Assembly: GCA_049724395.1 (NCBI GenBank)
Contig: JAUGWO010000082.1
Location: forward strand, 186,001-250,000
DNA from: Spongospora subterranea f. sp. subterranea
Lineage: Eukaryota > Endomyxa: Phytomyxea > Phytomyxea > Plasmodiophorida
Length of the DNA: 64,000 bases
Direction of reading: 5' to 3'
The notes beneath the pieces were generated by a model. It ran no database searches. It saw only the letters and a program-made list of their open reading frames with translations, and was not told the origin of the DNA. Of the stretch, positions 1 to 11,985 are shown in pieces (the first letter of the stretch is position 1; each line of letters opens with the position of its first letter). Position numbers and translations under genes: made by a program.

Positions 1-2380
1 GATGATGAAGAGGATGATACAAGCTTATCATGGGAAAACACGCTAGATAGGTCCGAATTATTGAATAAGCATTGCAAAAGATCGCTAGAACCCCCATTAG
101 AAGAGGTGTCAACTTTGACCTCGGCTTCTTTGATTCCGTGGAAGATATCAGCTGTTTCTAGCACTTCATCGTCGACATAAGAAAATAAGTCTTTCAGGTC
201 TGAATTGCTGAAAAATCGCTGCTGAGTTGGATCCTCTAAAACCTGGTTTGTAAGCAACTGCTTGAAAATTTGCCGATGATATACTTTCTCTTCAATGGTT
301 CCCCGGGTCACAAGACGTAAAACGGTAACGTCACGTGTTTGCCCAATACGATATGCTCTTTCCTGGGCTTGTTCGTCAGTTGCTGGATTCCAATCGGGAT
401 CGAATACTAATACGCCTGAATATCAACCATTGAGAAACATTTATCAAGCTATCAGCAAATGAGGTTGCATACGGTTTGCTCCGGTGAGATTAAGACCAAA
501 TCCGCCTGCCCTAGTGGTTAAAAGCAGAATGAAAATTTTCGGATTGCAATTGAATTCGTCAAAAATTGCCTGCCGCGACCTGACCGCCGTACTGCCGTCC
601 ACTCTTCGATACTCAAAATTATTTTCACGGACCATTGCTTCGATTATATCAAGACATTGACGTGTTTGGGAGAAAAAAAGAACTCGTTGCGACTCCAAAT
701 GCCAAATCTTGAGAATTTGCTCAGCAACTTTGAGCTTTCCTGATCGGGACACGGCGCCGTAGTTAGATGGGCGAGAAGAACTGTTTTCATGGACCATCAA
801 GAGATCCGGGTGATTGCATATCTTCCTTAATAACGATATTGTCTTGAAAAGCCGGAGATCATTCGCGTAGCGAACTATTGAAATAATCAGTTTCCGTTTA
901 AGCTAAGCAGAAAGACCGCCGGTTTTACATTGTTTGGGATTTGACGTGGCTAGAACGTCTTTGTAAGCCAATTTTTGATCTTCTGTCAAGGAACAGAAAA
1001 GGATTTGTTCAGACTTGCTTGGTAGGTTTTTCAAGACGTCCGATTTGAGACGGCGAAGAATGTGAGGTGTAATTGTGTCTCTGAGCAATACAGCACATCG
1101 ATAGGCTGCCTGAACTTGATCATGATTGGCATGAATATAGCCTCCCTTAATGATGGGTTCACAGAACTCTTCTTCAAAAACAGGTAGGGTTCCTAACCTT
1201 CCTGGAAATACAAAATCAAACAGAGACCACAACTCGCGTAGATGATTTTGAATTGGGGAACCAGATAAAATTATCCGATGCGGAGTTCGAACACGTTTAA
1301 CTAAAAGAGTGATCTGACAATTTGAAGTTAACAGGAATCAGTTCAACATAAGATTGATTACATACTGTAGCGTCTGGATTCCTTATCCTATGACCTTCAT
1401 CAAGGATAACATATCCCCATTTTTTGGATAGAATCTGTGCATGATGCTTCCGAAGACTCTCATATGTGGTGATCACAACATGTCCAGGTCCATGAGCGCA
1501 CGCCTTCTCAATAATGTCCTTGTTGGAACATTCGTGGTTGCCCGAATCATGTAAAAGCATAACACGAGCAGACGGCCACCACGCCCGGAATTCATAAAGC
1601 CATTGCCCCATAATACTTGCTGGACATAGTAAAAATGTGGGCCCGAGCCGAACAGAAGGTGTGTTGGCCACCGCTGCCAAAAATGATACTATTGTTATAG
1701 TCTTGCCCAATCCCATCGCATCGCCGATAATACCACCGACTGATTGTTGATGTAATTCCCACAGCCATTGTAGAGCAGTCTTTTGATAATCAAAGAGGCG
1801 ATCAAAAATCCTTCCGGGAACCGTCAAGCCACCTTCTAATACGGCGTTTGTAACGCTTGGCTCCTCGGCGTTCCCTTTCCTTACTTTGCTCAAACGCTGG
1901 TGAAATTCAAATTCATCCGCATCATCAACAACGCGACACGTTTTCCGTCGTTTTGCAGTTCTAGTGTCTTCCTCTGAGTCTGATGTGACATAATCTTCAT
2001 CTTTCTCTTTTATCGATATCGAGACTCGTTTAACCGATGCTGGAGCATGGTCATCGTGCGAAAACAGCGACTTTGATTTCACACGTTCGGAAGATATTCC
2101 CATTTTCCAGATCCGAAATTCTTCTGGCTAGCTCGGCCGCATCGCCTTGTTGTTTCCCCTTTTTGACCTTGCCTAACTCTTTCCTTAGCGCCTCGATCTG
2201 ATACTCTACACGCTTAGCCTCATATGCCGTTCGCTGCTCTTCAAGCACATGGCTTGCGTTCTGCTCTAGGTCCGCGGCGTTGTAAGCGTGGACCCCAAGC
2301 TGATGAAGAGCGTTCAGGGCGGTCCCCGAGAACGATTCATCGAGACGATCATGAAGTGGTTCGTTATTCGCAGAGGACAT
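1..2380 (-). CDS. ERCC6: ERCC6/CSB (Rad26) SWI2/SNF2 DNA-repair ATPase, 3' end outside window
   Basis: Transcription-coupled repair ATPase that remodels stalled RNA polymerase II in the nucleus. The N-terminal piece ([13 protein letters not shown]) resembles the CSB N-terminus. An acidic and basic linker follows, then [16 protein letters not shown], Walker A region GDAMGLGKT, motif II DEGH, ILSGSP and WSLFDF. The helicase C half has [35 protein letters not shown] and [13 protein letters not shown]. It continues to position 1 without a stop. Introns read clearly at 1301-1361, around 850-935 and around 428-470, each restoring the family reading. The usual Glu of GDEMGLGKT is Ala (GDAMGLGKT). 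The first ATG is at 2380. The frame changes near 2101-2190; a 40-nt GTCAAA...CTAG intron would reconcile it, otherwise it is a frameshift. It lies head-to-tail with SMC6. Family assignment is secure; the N-terminal exon structure is not. Confidence 0.92.
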
Positions 2381-2419
2381 CACTTATCAACGGCGAGTGG
2401 TTGCAGTGACACCCCACCC

Positions 2420-2568
2420 TGTGGTGTTGTATCGTGGTGTCTGTGCAGCCCTAGTGTCGTATCGTGATGTCTGTGCAACCACCTAGTGTTGTATCGTGAT
2501 GTCTGTGCAGCACCCTAGTGTTGTATCGTGATGTCTGTGCAGCACTAGTGTTGTATCGTGATGTCTGA
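2420..2568. repeat. Minisatellite, about five units of about 32 bp
   Basis: About five tandem copies of a unit reading CTAGTGTTGTATCGTGATGT followed by CTGTGCAGCACC. Unit starts are visible at about 2451, 2483, 2515 and 2544, with a diverged first copy near 2420. The array lies just upstream of the ERCC6 ATG, so it probably sits in the promoter or 5' untranslated region, and it is downstream of the SMC6 stop. Open frames through it on the minus strand only mirror the repeat and are not genes. Confidence 0.9.
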
Positions 2569-2812
2569 GTATTACACCGCACATGCGCAGCGGCCCATTT
2601 TGTTTGGCCGGACCAGGTACTCGATCCTGCCTGGCGCAAATCATTCGGACCAGCTGATTCTCTATTACGTTCGACCAAGTTTCTGAATTTTTGCGTGAAA
2701 CCAATGAGGCGTTTGTTCTTTGCCGTAAAAATAAATTCTGCTCACTAGCGCCTTCATATATCAGATATCAATGAGCGTGTTAGACAAAAATCATATCGGT
2801 TTATCGAGAAAG

Positions 2813-5800
2813 TTACGCTTCTGCCGGCCGCGCTGGAGGCTTCAACATAAGAACAAACGTTGTTGCAGTAGGTTTGACCATTGATACATCTTGAGGGGTA
2901 ATCAGAATAAACTGCCGATTTCTATACTTCCGTGCCAGTTCTTGAAGAAGGTCAATGGCGATGCGACGATTGACATTGTCCATGAAAATGTCGAACTCGT
3001 CGAGGGCCTGAAACTCGCAAATTATTAAAATGTATCTGACACGTAAAGATACCGATACCCTGAACGGTGTTCGAATCGATTCACCAATTGCAACAACAAA
3101 CGCTAACGTCGTAAAAGAACGCTCGCCTCCTGACAGAGCCTGACAAACCACATCGACGAGCTTGAGACATGATAACATGCAACAACTTGGGATAGTCCTT
3201 TGTGTCAGTCGTCATATCGGCTTCGCAAAGATTATTCGCCATTTTCACGAACATATTCAAAGTCCCCGCTTTATGGTCGAACTTGATGTAGCCTTCGTGA
3301 CCTTTCTGTGACATATTGAATGCAAAATCGAAACTAGCTTGTTTGGAGATTCTCTTTTTGAACGTCTCCCAATCAACAATCCGAGAATTTTTCTTTCTGG
3401 TTATCTTTTTCAAGTCTCTCGCACCCTGCTCGATCTGATACTGCGCCGAAGTAAACCTCTCCCTAGCCTTAAGGTACGCATCTGTAATTTCTTCTAATGA
3501 GCCATGATTCAGGGAGGCTGTATCAGCAGCCATTTTGGCTTCCAGCTTATCAATCTCTTTCTTAATGTCCCGGAAATCTCTGCTGGTTTCAACGATCTTA
3601 TTTCCAGATTCAGCAAGAGCTTGTGATCTAAGAGCATTTAGGTCTTTACTCAGAGCGACACGCTTGGATTCCTCAATTCCATGTTGTCGCAGAATACCAA
3701 TATTTCTTCTCGATATTTCGTCAATCTGAAGTTGAACTTCGCTCACGCGCTGCAATGCCAAACTAACCTCCTCTGTCAATAACTCTAAATTTTTTCCCGC
3801 TGTGCTTGCCAGCTCATTGAACTCTTGAACAGCATTTAGCTGGAGCTTGTGTCAGCATAACGAGGACCGCCCGCGTATGGTTTACTTACCTTCTCTTGCT
3901 GTGTGTCTTCCGCTTTTTTCAGATTATCGAAAGCATTAGCCTTTGGAAGATTTAAATTGAACAATGTTATTCCCGAGCACCACTATTCACCTACTTGATC
4001 ATTTTGCGCGTCAAGAATTATTTGATCACATTTTTCGATCTTTTCCATGATTTCCCTGACGAAATCGTCTGTATGGTTCTCATTGTAAGAATTCTGTCTT
4101 TCTATACTAGTTATCTCCGATTTCGTGATCTCCAGTTTCGCATTCATAGCCTGTCTGAGAGGGTTAAAAACCATGAACAAGCTGAATAAACCGCCGCACC
4201 TGCATGTCCCGCCTGAGCGTCCGAACTGCATTTTCCGAATCGCTGAGCAGTTTTTGCAATGAGGTATGAGTTACATTCAGCTGTTTCAGCTCATTGTTAA
4301 TGTGTTGGATTTCACGTGCGACATCATCTATGAGCATTTTCCGCTGGTTAACAAACCAAGTATTGCTCAATTGCCAAGCTGATTACCAATCTGATCTTGA
4401 GTAATGCTCTCTAAAATGGACGTAGAAGAGCCGCCGGGACCAGATTGATTATCTAACGCTCCATGCTTTATCAAAATTCGGTCACCGTTTCTATAAAAAA
4501 AAGTTGAAATTTTACGTATTAGCTGCAAGGACGAAAATCTTAACGGTAAAACAACGAGTGGCGTCATGACTTTGGACCCACTTATTCTCCGAAGAAGATC
4601 ACGCGCTTCATCAGCCTATTGTACGATGTCAGTTGCACACACATTGCCTGTTTATAAACAATACGCGTTTCATAAGAACAGTATTCTCTATTTTCGCTTT
4701 GTCAATCAAAGCATTGAAGCACCACGGATCGTCTATAGAAATGGCATCCATAACACGAGTGAGGCGATCAAGATGAGAATTAAATGGAATGTTATATCTA
4801 CAAGTCACATATCTCAGACCAAAAAACTAAAATTTATCTGATTCCCTACTTTGATGATGACTTTTGCAGAACAATGATATACGGGCTCTGTTGCCGACCC
4901 CCCAGCACTTTGTTGAAAATACCGGAAAGGACTTTCATATCGTCGAAAGAATCAACAATGAATCCCCCTACATCACTTATTAGATACAGAAACGCGGGTA
5001 AATTCGAACCTGGTTTCATACCAAGCAGGCGCTTTCCAATAGCAAACTGGACCCCGGACGCATGCTGCTTATCTAAAAGCGTGACATAGCTGCCGACTGG
5101 TCCAAGAGGAGGAACCCGAAACCTATTGGATTGTCTTTGAACTTCATTACATATGTCTAACATTCTATGCAAATCTTTTCGGTTATTTTGGAAAACTTAG
5201 AATGGAACAATGATGCTGCTGAACCTGTTCCCAAACTGAGCCAATCTGTTAGATGCTGCGTCTCTAAAACCATTTTCTCTGCGTTTCGCGTCATCCAATC
5301 GTTGCTGAGTACTGGAAACGGAATCCTTCGGAAAAATCAGTGCAGCAAAAAAAATAAGAAACATCGTACTTTGTGTTTCTGACACATTTCTCGATTGGTA
5401 CTCGCCTCCGACATAACATTTCCCATCCTGGATTTGATTTGATCAACCTCATTCTCTTCATTAGCTATTCAAACAGATGATCGGTAAAATTAAACTCATA
5501 CACTACGCTACAGACACTGTCGCAGTTGAAGTTGTTTCAGCTGCTCAAAACGGGCAGCATCTTCCTCAGCACGGTCTCTATTACGCTGTCAAGTCCAGAT
5601 GTGTGAGCACTTGTGTCGAACAACCGATTTTATAAAACAAATTACCTCAGCTTCAAGCTGTACAAGCTGTTTTTGCAGATCTGCTTTTCGATTTTGCCCA
5701 TTCGATTCATTTCTACGATGCTCTTGAAGCTGCGTTTGATACCGCATAATCGCCTTTCTAGCTGTTTGTAGCTCGCCTTGCAACCTAAATCCAAGTATCG

Positions 5801-7315
5801 TTCAAGCACCTTCGTAATAAGCTGACTGAGATCTTACAAATTTCGATTATTAGTGTCGTTTTGAAGAGCGCTTTGTTCTACTTGCAATTTCTCTTTCGAT
5901 GCATTATGAACGGCCAGAGCTTGTAATTTTTCAGAATTCAACTCAATCTAGCCTCTCTTGATTTTCTACAAGCTTAGCAGAATACTCGGCTGACTTGGAT
6001 GTTTGGTCGACTAAGTCACTGGAATAATCACGAACTTTACTCCATAAAGCCTGATAGACAGCAGAATTTAGTAAAACCAACACCTAATCAATATTTTACC
6101 TCTATCCGAAGAGCATCGATTTGCTGTTCAATAGTAGCTAGATTTTTCGTGTTTTCATATATGTTTTCCTTTTCAAGAAAGTCTTCTTCAATCAGCTCAA
6201 GCTGTTTTTTGGCTTCCTCTAGATGGAAACTGGCTTTCTCTGTTACACAATTTTGATAGTACGATTAGCATCCAAATTTGTTGCGCACCTTCATCCTTAA
6301 CGATTTGCCCAATGACGTCACCCATCTGTTGCAGCTGGGTCGCTCTAAGAAAAAACTCATACTTCGAGTTATTCTTGTTCGACTTTGAGTGGATCTTAGA
6401 TTGATATTCAGGAAATCATGAATTCAGCATTACCAACAAAAACTCTTTCGTAGTGTCTTGATTCATAACCACGCATGGGTTTTCAACTTGAATATTGAAG
6501 TGGTCTAAAATATCTTGAAGATCCTTTTTAGTTTTCCCCATGACGTCCCCTGATTCCGAAGTCAACAAACAAGGCTCGAATCCAATCTTCCAAGCCCAAA
6601 CCATTATGGTTCAATATTTTATAGCCATTTCTGGAACCCGACATAGATATTTCCCGCCGGATAGTAATGGACTTTCCAAATTTCATGGCGCATGCACTAT
6701 GTTTCTGAAGAAAACCCATCAAAACTGGGAGGCATTCACGTTACGGCGAACAATACTTTAGGCTCAAATGCGTCTGGTCCTTCATTTTTTAGAGTAAGAT
6801 CAATTTGTGCCCAATCCTGACCGACTCGGACCAAATCTTTCAAAGATGCCCCCCGATTTGTATCTGACGCTTTGACTCCAAGGCACGTTGATATCGCGAC
6901 TAGAATTGCGCTTTTTCCCGAACCGTTTTCCCTGACGATGATCATAAGACACGGCTTTGGGGATGCTGCGAAAGCACATTACCCGTGAATGAAGTTGACG
7001 TGAGGAGACAAATTGACTTCAAGGTTCTAACGATGAAATATTAGCGTTGAACAAAGTCAGGTATGAGCACCCAACCTCATGGCACATAAAGTTAACCAGC
7101 TTAATTTTGGTGATGACACCAGATTCGGCATATTTCGAGCGAGCCACTTGGTTTATCTCGCTGTTGGGATCTCGGAGGCCATCTAAAGTCAATACACACG
7201 GTCGGCTGATTGGACCCAGCGCATCTGGATGCTCCTAACCGTTATCATCAGCGCTATCCTCTTGCGGTGTCTCCTGGCGCTCATCATCCTCGCTGAGTTC
7301 GGCCCTATCGTCCAT
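2813..7315 (-). CDS. SMC6: SMC6, structural maintenance of chromosomes protein of the SMC5/6 complex
   Basis: Chromosomal ATPase of the SMC5/6 complex, which acts in recombination repair and replication-fork stability. The order of parts is complete. An acidic N-terminus starts at the ATG at 7315. It is followed by SGVITKIKLVNFMCHE and, after splicing, Walker A HGENGSGKS. SMC6-specific blocks are DTNRGASLKDLVRVGQD and DHFNIQVENPCVVMNQD. Long coiled coils follow, with a hinge at about 4850-5170 (GPVGSYVTLLDKQHASGVQFAIG). The second coil leads to signature SGGERSFTTL and Walker B-type ALDEFDIFMD. The first intron ends ACTTTAG before ATGGCCTCC and joins acidic exon 1 to the conserved region in frame. 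Many short introns interrupt the coiled-coil part, and I did not resolve all of them. SMC6 is preferred over SMC5 because of the NPCVVMNQD block. Confidence 0.92.
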
Positions 7316-8066
7316 CTGTCCTAGACCATATCAGTTCAATTGCACTATGAGCGGGTGGGATGACCAACGCACTGCGTATCGTTGTAGGGCTGCAGGTGAA
7401 TCCCCGTCAGGCCCTCTCAGATCCCGTTCACTTCACGCTACACTCTCTTGCAGTTGTAGAGCCCCGATGTGAGTGTCGTTTACGTGACTACGGTATCGTT
7501 GTCAGGTGACGGAGTTTTGTAACAAGTCGCATCGTTACTCTGCGATTCCATTTTCATTATCATTCCATGTGCGACACCAACACGTTCGCGGTATCGGGCA
7601 AGGAATGGGATCTTGTGCCCGACATATGATGGACGGGGCGGCGCCGACATAGTCTGGGATGGACACAATACCACCAGCGGTGGGAGGTTTATCGGCACGG
7701 GGCTGTCGAAAAACGGATCTGTACGATACAGGGAACCCCACAGGAATGTGCAGCAGCACCTTAATACAGTATGCAATAGCGGCGATGGCAGGGAATACGC
7801 AATTCCCTCCGGATACAACACCGTTTTATCCATATATTGTTCATCTGGCTACCGTAGATACGGCTTTAATTATTGCGAACCAACGTTGACCCTGGCATTT
7901 ATCGAGAGCGTATCAACCAACTTGACTCCATCTAAGTCAATTTGACCCATTCACATAAAACTGTCATGATGTGCAACAGGTAACAAACCACATTGAAAAT
8001 GTGCTGAGAAAACAGAACCTCCACCCAGTGAATTGATGATACGACCAGATGGCGGTAATATATTAA
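7316..8066. other. Intergenic, no supported gene
   Basis: Lies 5' of SMC6. Open frames on both strands at 7480-7945 overlap each other, show no domain and have no splice logic. A promoter for SMC6 must lie here, but no recognisable core element stands out. Confidence 0.5.
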
Positions 8067-8468
8067 TTAAAGTTCCTGCTGGCCCTCGTTTCGCTGGGAA
8101 TTTGCCCGCACGTAGACGTCATTGGCGAACTTAATTACGGAATCGGTATTGACATATTTCGGTGCCGCATCCAGCGCCTTGTTTATCATCATATTGCCAT
8201 AGCACGACGCGGTCTGTTGCACCAGCCCAACGCACCACCGGAACGCGCCTGCCGCCCATGAAACCATGATCGGCCCGTACTGGGCCAGCGTTGCCAGGAC
8301 CCACTGTACTGGGTACGATGAGTAAACCCAGGCGGCCGTGTCGTACAGCGACAACGCGGTCGACGCCCAGATATTGCCATCGTCGGCGGCCTTCTTGATC
8401 GCAGCCCTCAAATCTGCAACTATCACGTCGTATGTGGCGAACAAAACAGTGAATATGACAGAGAACAT
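8067..8468 (-). CDS. Small hypothetical protein with hydrophobic segments (133 aa)
   Basis: A single uninterrupted frame from an ATG at 8468 to a stop at 8067. Residues 1-15 (MFSVIFTVLFATYDV) look like a short signal peptide or membrane anchor. A second hydrophobic stretch around residues 50-85 (YPVQWVLATLAQYG, IMVSWAAGAF) could be membrane-embedded. The C-terminal third is polar and ends QRNEGQQEL. It has no conserved motif I recognise. Codon content is GC-richer than the flanks, like the sphingomyelinase genes further right, which mildly favours a real gene. It could be a small secreted or membrane protein, or chance coding. Confidence 0.35.
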   Translation of the reverse strand: MFSVIFTVLFATYDVIVADLRAAIKKAADDGNIWASTALSLYDTAAWVYSSYPVQWVLATLAQYGPIMVSWAAGAFRWCVGLVQQTASCYGNMMINKALDAAPKYVNTDSVIKFANDVYVRANSQRNEGQQEL

Positions 8469-8519
8469 CGCCCCCTCAGTACGAAGCGCCAGGTTTGTCG
8501 GGTGTTGGAAGGGACCTTA

Positions 8520-9260
8520 GAGAAGTGTATGAGATGAACCCGATTCGACGCGGATTTGTTTATTCCGAAACCCCCTGAGATGATGAGTCAACATTCTCCG
8601 GTAAAATCCATTTCTTTTGGGTATCTTGGGACCGTCCGGCATTTGCATCTGGGGGGGATTTCGCCATACTGGGTGAACCTGGCTCGGGTTGAATACGATT
8701 GGACCAATGGTGATTTCCTCCATTCTCTACTGTGGTCTGATGGGGCAGATCCACTCTCATCTGCTGTCTTCTGTTCATGTTGATTTAGCCAATCGGTGAA
8801 CCTAATACATCTTCAGCCTTCATTCTTGTCGTAATTTACGAGCAGAAAAAGATCGAATGACCTTCTTTGCGCCTGTTCAGATCTCATTTCGCGTTTCCTC
8901 TCTTCTTCTAGGTGTTCACGCCGTTCTTGCATTCGCTTTTGACGAGCAGTTTCATCTGCTCGATTGCACCAGGACCGCCAACCTTCTTCAATCACGATCG
9001 GGTCCCGATGCGATTTTGGCGTTCTCCTGGCCCAAACGGTGTTTCAATCAGTTACGAGAAAAACCGGGTCATATGGAGGAGATGATCCTCGGTGCCTTGT
9101 TTACTTTGTCGATGGCGACGAATATGGTGTAGGTAATCGGGATATGCGTTGGGCGATGGTTTCGATCTTGACGGCGGGCTCGGCCATAGAATTCCACTGC
9201 CGAACCTCCATCTCGATCGCCATCGCTAATCTCCTCAGCCATAGCTTGTGCCTATCGAGC
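8520..9260 (-). other. Possible multi-exon gene with a charged coiled-coil exon
   Basis: The clearest piece is at about 8813-8995: EEGWRSWCNRADET followed by a Glu/Arg-rich helix (QERREHLEEERKREMRSEQ). Downstream, open pieces at 8560-8778 could be joined by a short intron with GTAAAT...TTAG ends, but phases do not agree convincingly. The start lies in a GATGGCGAT-rich tract near 9250. No family was recognised. It is listed because the charged helix differs from surrounding sequence; the exon model is not supported. Confidence 0.2.
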
Positions 9261-10309
9261 CTGATCCATTTCCCCAACGCCGCCTGGTTTCGAGCCTTTC
9301 TCTATCGCAACGCCGTCAGAAACCGAGAAAGGATCGTGACCTGGGGTTGGACAGAACCTCTGTTTTATTTTGGAGATCAGATTCTTCCTGGCGCCTTCGA
9401 TCTGCCATCTGTTGTCCCATCTCAATTCTGGCGAGAATGCGATGGCGCCAGGAACGTTACCTGGCTGATGACGCGACGGCGGTTTCGTTGGCGATGGGAT
9501 CTCGCCTATTTGCGCAACTGGTGAGAATCTAATGGCGGGCCCAGAGCAGGGCACTGACCCGGTCGATGATCACGGCAGGGTTCAGCACTCGTGGGCTCGT
9601 ACCCGCCCCGGATACGGTCCCTGATCGTCGTTGAGATGATTGCTGTAACCACGCACCGAACGTGATAAACCGTCGAATCATTGCGTCGGGACGCGTGTAA
9701 GCTCTGTTTTTGGGAGAAAAACATTCAGCGTGTTCGTATTTTTCAGGGCGATAAACATTCCGGTCAATTCGCATGATCGACCTCGACGATATGTCGTTGG
9801 TTTACGGTACGCTCCAACGATCATCTGAACAACAGTTAACGGTTACGCTAATGGAAATCGCTCACGAAGCAAACAGGAGTTGACAGCAACAACACAAATA
9901 CGAACCAGTATCGGCGGTTTTCGATCACCAATCCCACGCCGTTCCGTTCAAAAGAACCAGATCACCGACGGTTGAAATACCAGGTTTAGTGATAATGGGC
10001 AATTAATGTAATCTGGTTGGGTGGGAACAGGAAAGGATCGTGGGGTGATGGCGGGGGCGCCTCTGGCGATACGATTGGATGGGTGTCAGTGGACAAATGG
10101 TGATCGAGGGGTGCTAATCCGCTGATGGGCGATTCGGTGAACACACAACATTGAACAAGAGGGTGATTGGGGTAGGTCGATTGGTTCCTTGGCACGATGA
10201 GAACACCTGAACGCCGTTCCCCACCAATCACCACATCTCGTTCCTAATCACGACGATAACAACGTCGTTGCGGATATGTTCTGAATGTATTAAAGGTGAT
10301 GGTTCTGGT
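9261..10309. other. Intergenic, nothing supported
   Basis: Simple-sequence-biased DNA with overlapping open frames on several strands and no domain. It contains the 3' flank of the sphingomyelinase-like gene that ends at 10310. Confidence 0.5.
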
Positions 10310-11317
10310 CTATGCCGCTTCCATTGCGGGCGATCGGCGGCGCAACGCCCTGAACGGTAATCTGGCGATACCGGCGTGATGATCCGACAGATCCAGCAGA
10401 TCCCCCTCCGAACCCGTATATCGCACGTGCTCGATCTGGAACGTGATGGGCGGCGGTTGGGTGGATCGCTCGGGCAGCTCAATCGGCACGACATAATCCA
10501 GCTGGGCGTGAAGATCGGGATTGGTGTCATCCTTCCTAAATGATGGGAACAATCGCTGCAGATAATTGTTCGTTTCAACGTTCATCGAGTGATCCACGAG
10601 GGCGTCGCTGTCGTCCGTACATCCACGATAATCGAATACGGGACGCTGGGCACCGACGATGGCGAACGCCTTCTCCACCTTGCTCCATTGGAACGACGTC
10701 TTCGTGGCTTGATCCAGCCCATCCAGGTTCAGATCGCCCATCAATATCAGCGAATCCAGCGAATCCGCCACGACATTCTCGTGAATATATTGCTGGATCT
10801 CCCGGAGCTGTTGATCCCTAACATGTTGGGACGCCGCCTTCACCGACCGGCCCGATAACGACGCGCTCCACGAATCGTCGGCCTGGAGATGGGTGGCGAT
10901 AATCCCGATCTTGTACGAGTCGCTCCCGTTCCGCACGATCGTGTCGACGTAGATGAACCCTTTGTTGGACAAGCGGTCCGACCCGCTACTTGTCGAGAAA
11001 CTCTGGAAATGATGATTGGACAGCTCCGTTCTGGACATGATGGCGATACCGGCGCTGACTGGTGTTCGCCATCTCTTTGGCGTCTTCGGTGTGATGAAAT
11101 ATCCCAGCTCGTCCGCTGTTTTCGCCAGCATTTTCCAGCTGGTGCGGGAGAACGCCTCCTGGAACGCTAGAATATCGAGACGGTTGCGGGCGATCTTGTC
11201 CTTGAGAACGGTCGGCAAGGCGGCGATACGGGGGGCCGGGTCCAGATACACGAACCAGTTGAGCGGAGTCGGGAACAACTGTGTATTGTATGTCATGAAG
11301 TTGATGGAGCGCCTCAT
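10310..11317 (-). CDS. Sphingomyelinase C-like phosphodiesterase, paralogue 1 (EEP fold)
   Basis: Endonuclease/exonuclease/phosphatase-fold protein closest in motif spelling to sphingomyelinase C, which cleaves sphingomyelin to ceramide and phosphocholine with a divalent metal. Visible motifs: MTYNTQLFP (metal-site Asn), FQEAF (Glu), RLSNKGFIYV, IATHLQADDS, MGDLNLDG (Asp, Asn), LDYVVPIEL and LSDHHAGIA (catalytic His). The two cysteines that flank the core in paralogue 2 are both Ser here (SSGSDRL, DDSWSAS). The first in-frame ATG is at 11317; the frame stays open to 11362 only from a GTG. An upstream exon is possible: splicing a GTTCGG...CAACAG intron would fuse a frame with a run of nine Ile and one Thr, a signal-peptide-like core, but that frame has no ATG. 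Overlapping frames on the plus strand are shadows. Confidence 0.8.
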   Translation of the reverse strand: MRRSINFMTYNTQLFPTPLNWFVYLDPAPRIAALPTVLKDKIARNRLDILAFQEAFSRTSWKMLAKTADELGYFITPKTPKRWRTPVSAGIAIMSRTELSNHHFQSFSTSSGSDRLSNKGFIYVDTIVRNGSDSYKIGIIATHLQADDSWSASLSGRSVKAASQHVRDQQLREIQQYIHENVVADSLDSLILMGDLNLDGLDQATKTSFQWSKVEKAFAIVGAQRPVFDYRGCTDDSDALVDHSMNVETNNYLQRLFPSFRKDDTNPDLHAQLDYVVPIELPERSTQPPPITFQIEHVRYTGSEGDLLDLSDHHAGIARLPFRALRRRSPAMEAA

Positions 11318-11985
11318 CTGTTGCGATTGTTTGGGGAATCGGCGTGTCGATAAATTACACACCAGTGACGGTGCCGAACAGGTTTTGGAAATGGCGCGAG
11401 TTCATCAGCACTGTTGGCGATGATGATGATGGTGATGATGATGATGATCGGGTCAATAACGATTATTCGCTAATATTAATCCCATGGCGACATTTTTTGT
11501 ACATCAACCGATGTCCAAATGGGAGTTCATTTCGATAATAAGTCTGGGGGTGACGCCGCCCTTCTGGCACCCATTTAACCTCGTCTGGCGCAACAGTGTT
11601 TATCTCTTGCCGACGGGTCAATCTCGACATGGCGCCACACCACATTGGCTGCGAGTACCCATCAGCACGACCAAGATGACGGTATTGGCCCTGTTGAACA
11701 AGCGAACCGAATTCGTATAAATGACGCTAATCGCCGTATACAACAAGATGCTAAAACACTCCTTACAGAAATATCGATAATCGAACCCGAAACGGGCTCC
11801 ACTTTACTAATCCCTCGATTGTTTCCCCATTTTGTGTCAAATCTAATGGGGTCAGATCACTGAAATATCAACGACACTGGTTCAAGAGTGTGATCAACAT
11901 TGGTTGATTATGTGGAACAGATCGAACCTGACGAATGGTGAGGGCAATACGGGGGGGGATTACCGTCTTAAAACGGATCTAACGT
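11318..11985. other. Spacer between the two sphingomyelinase-like genes
   Basis: No independent gene. It holds the GAT/ATC repeat at 11419-11448 and possibly a 5' exon of paralogue 1. Open frames at 11463-11863 show no domain. Confidence 0.5.
11419..11448. repeat. Imperfect GAT trinucleotide repeat
   Basis: About ten GAT units with one GGT interruption. On the minus strand one frame reads ATC codons, i.e. poly-isoleucine with one Thr, followed by ANSADEL. This could be the hydrophobic core of a signal peptide for the gene at 10310, or simply repeat DNA in an intron or leader. Confidence 0.85.

Noticed and set aside
2451-2704. Repetitive minus-strand peptides (ITIRHT-like, DTTLG repeats)
   Set aside because: Direct translation of the minisatellite, not a protein gene.
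8964-9524. 186-codon plus-strand open frame
   Set aside because: Low-complexity Arg/Ser composition, no motif, overlapping frames of similar length on both strands.
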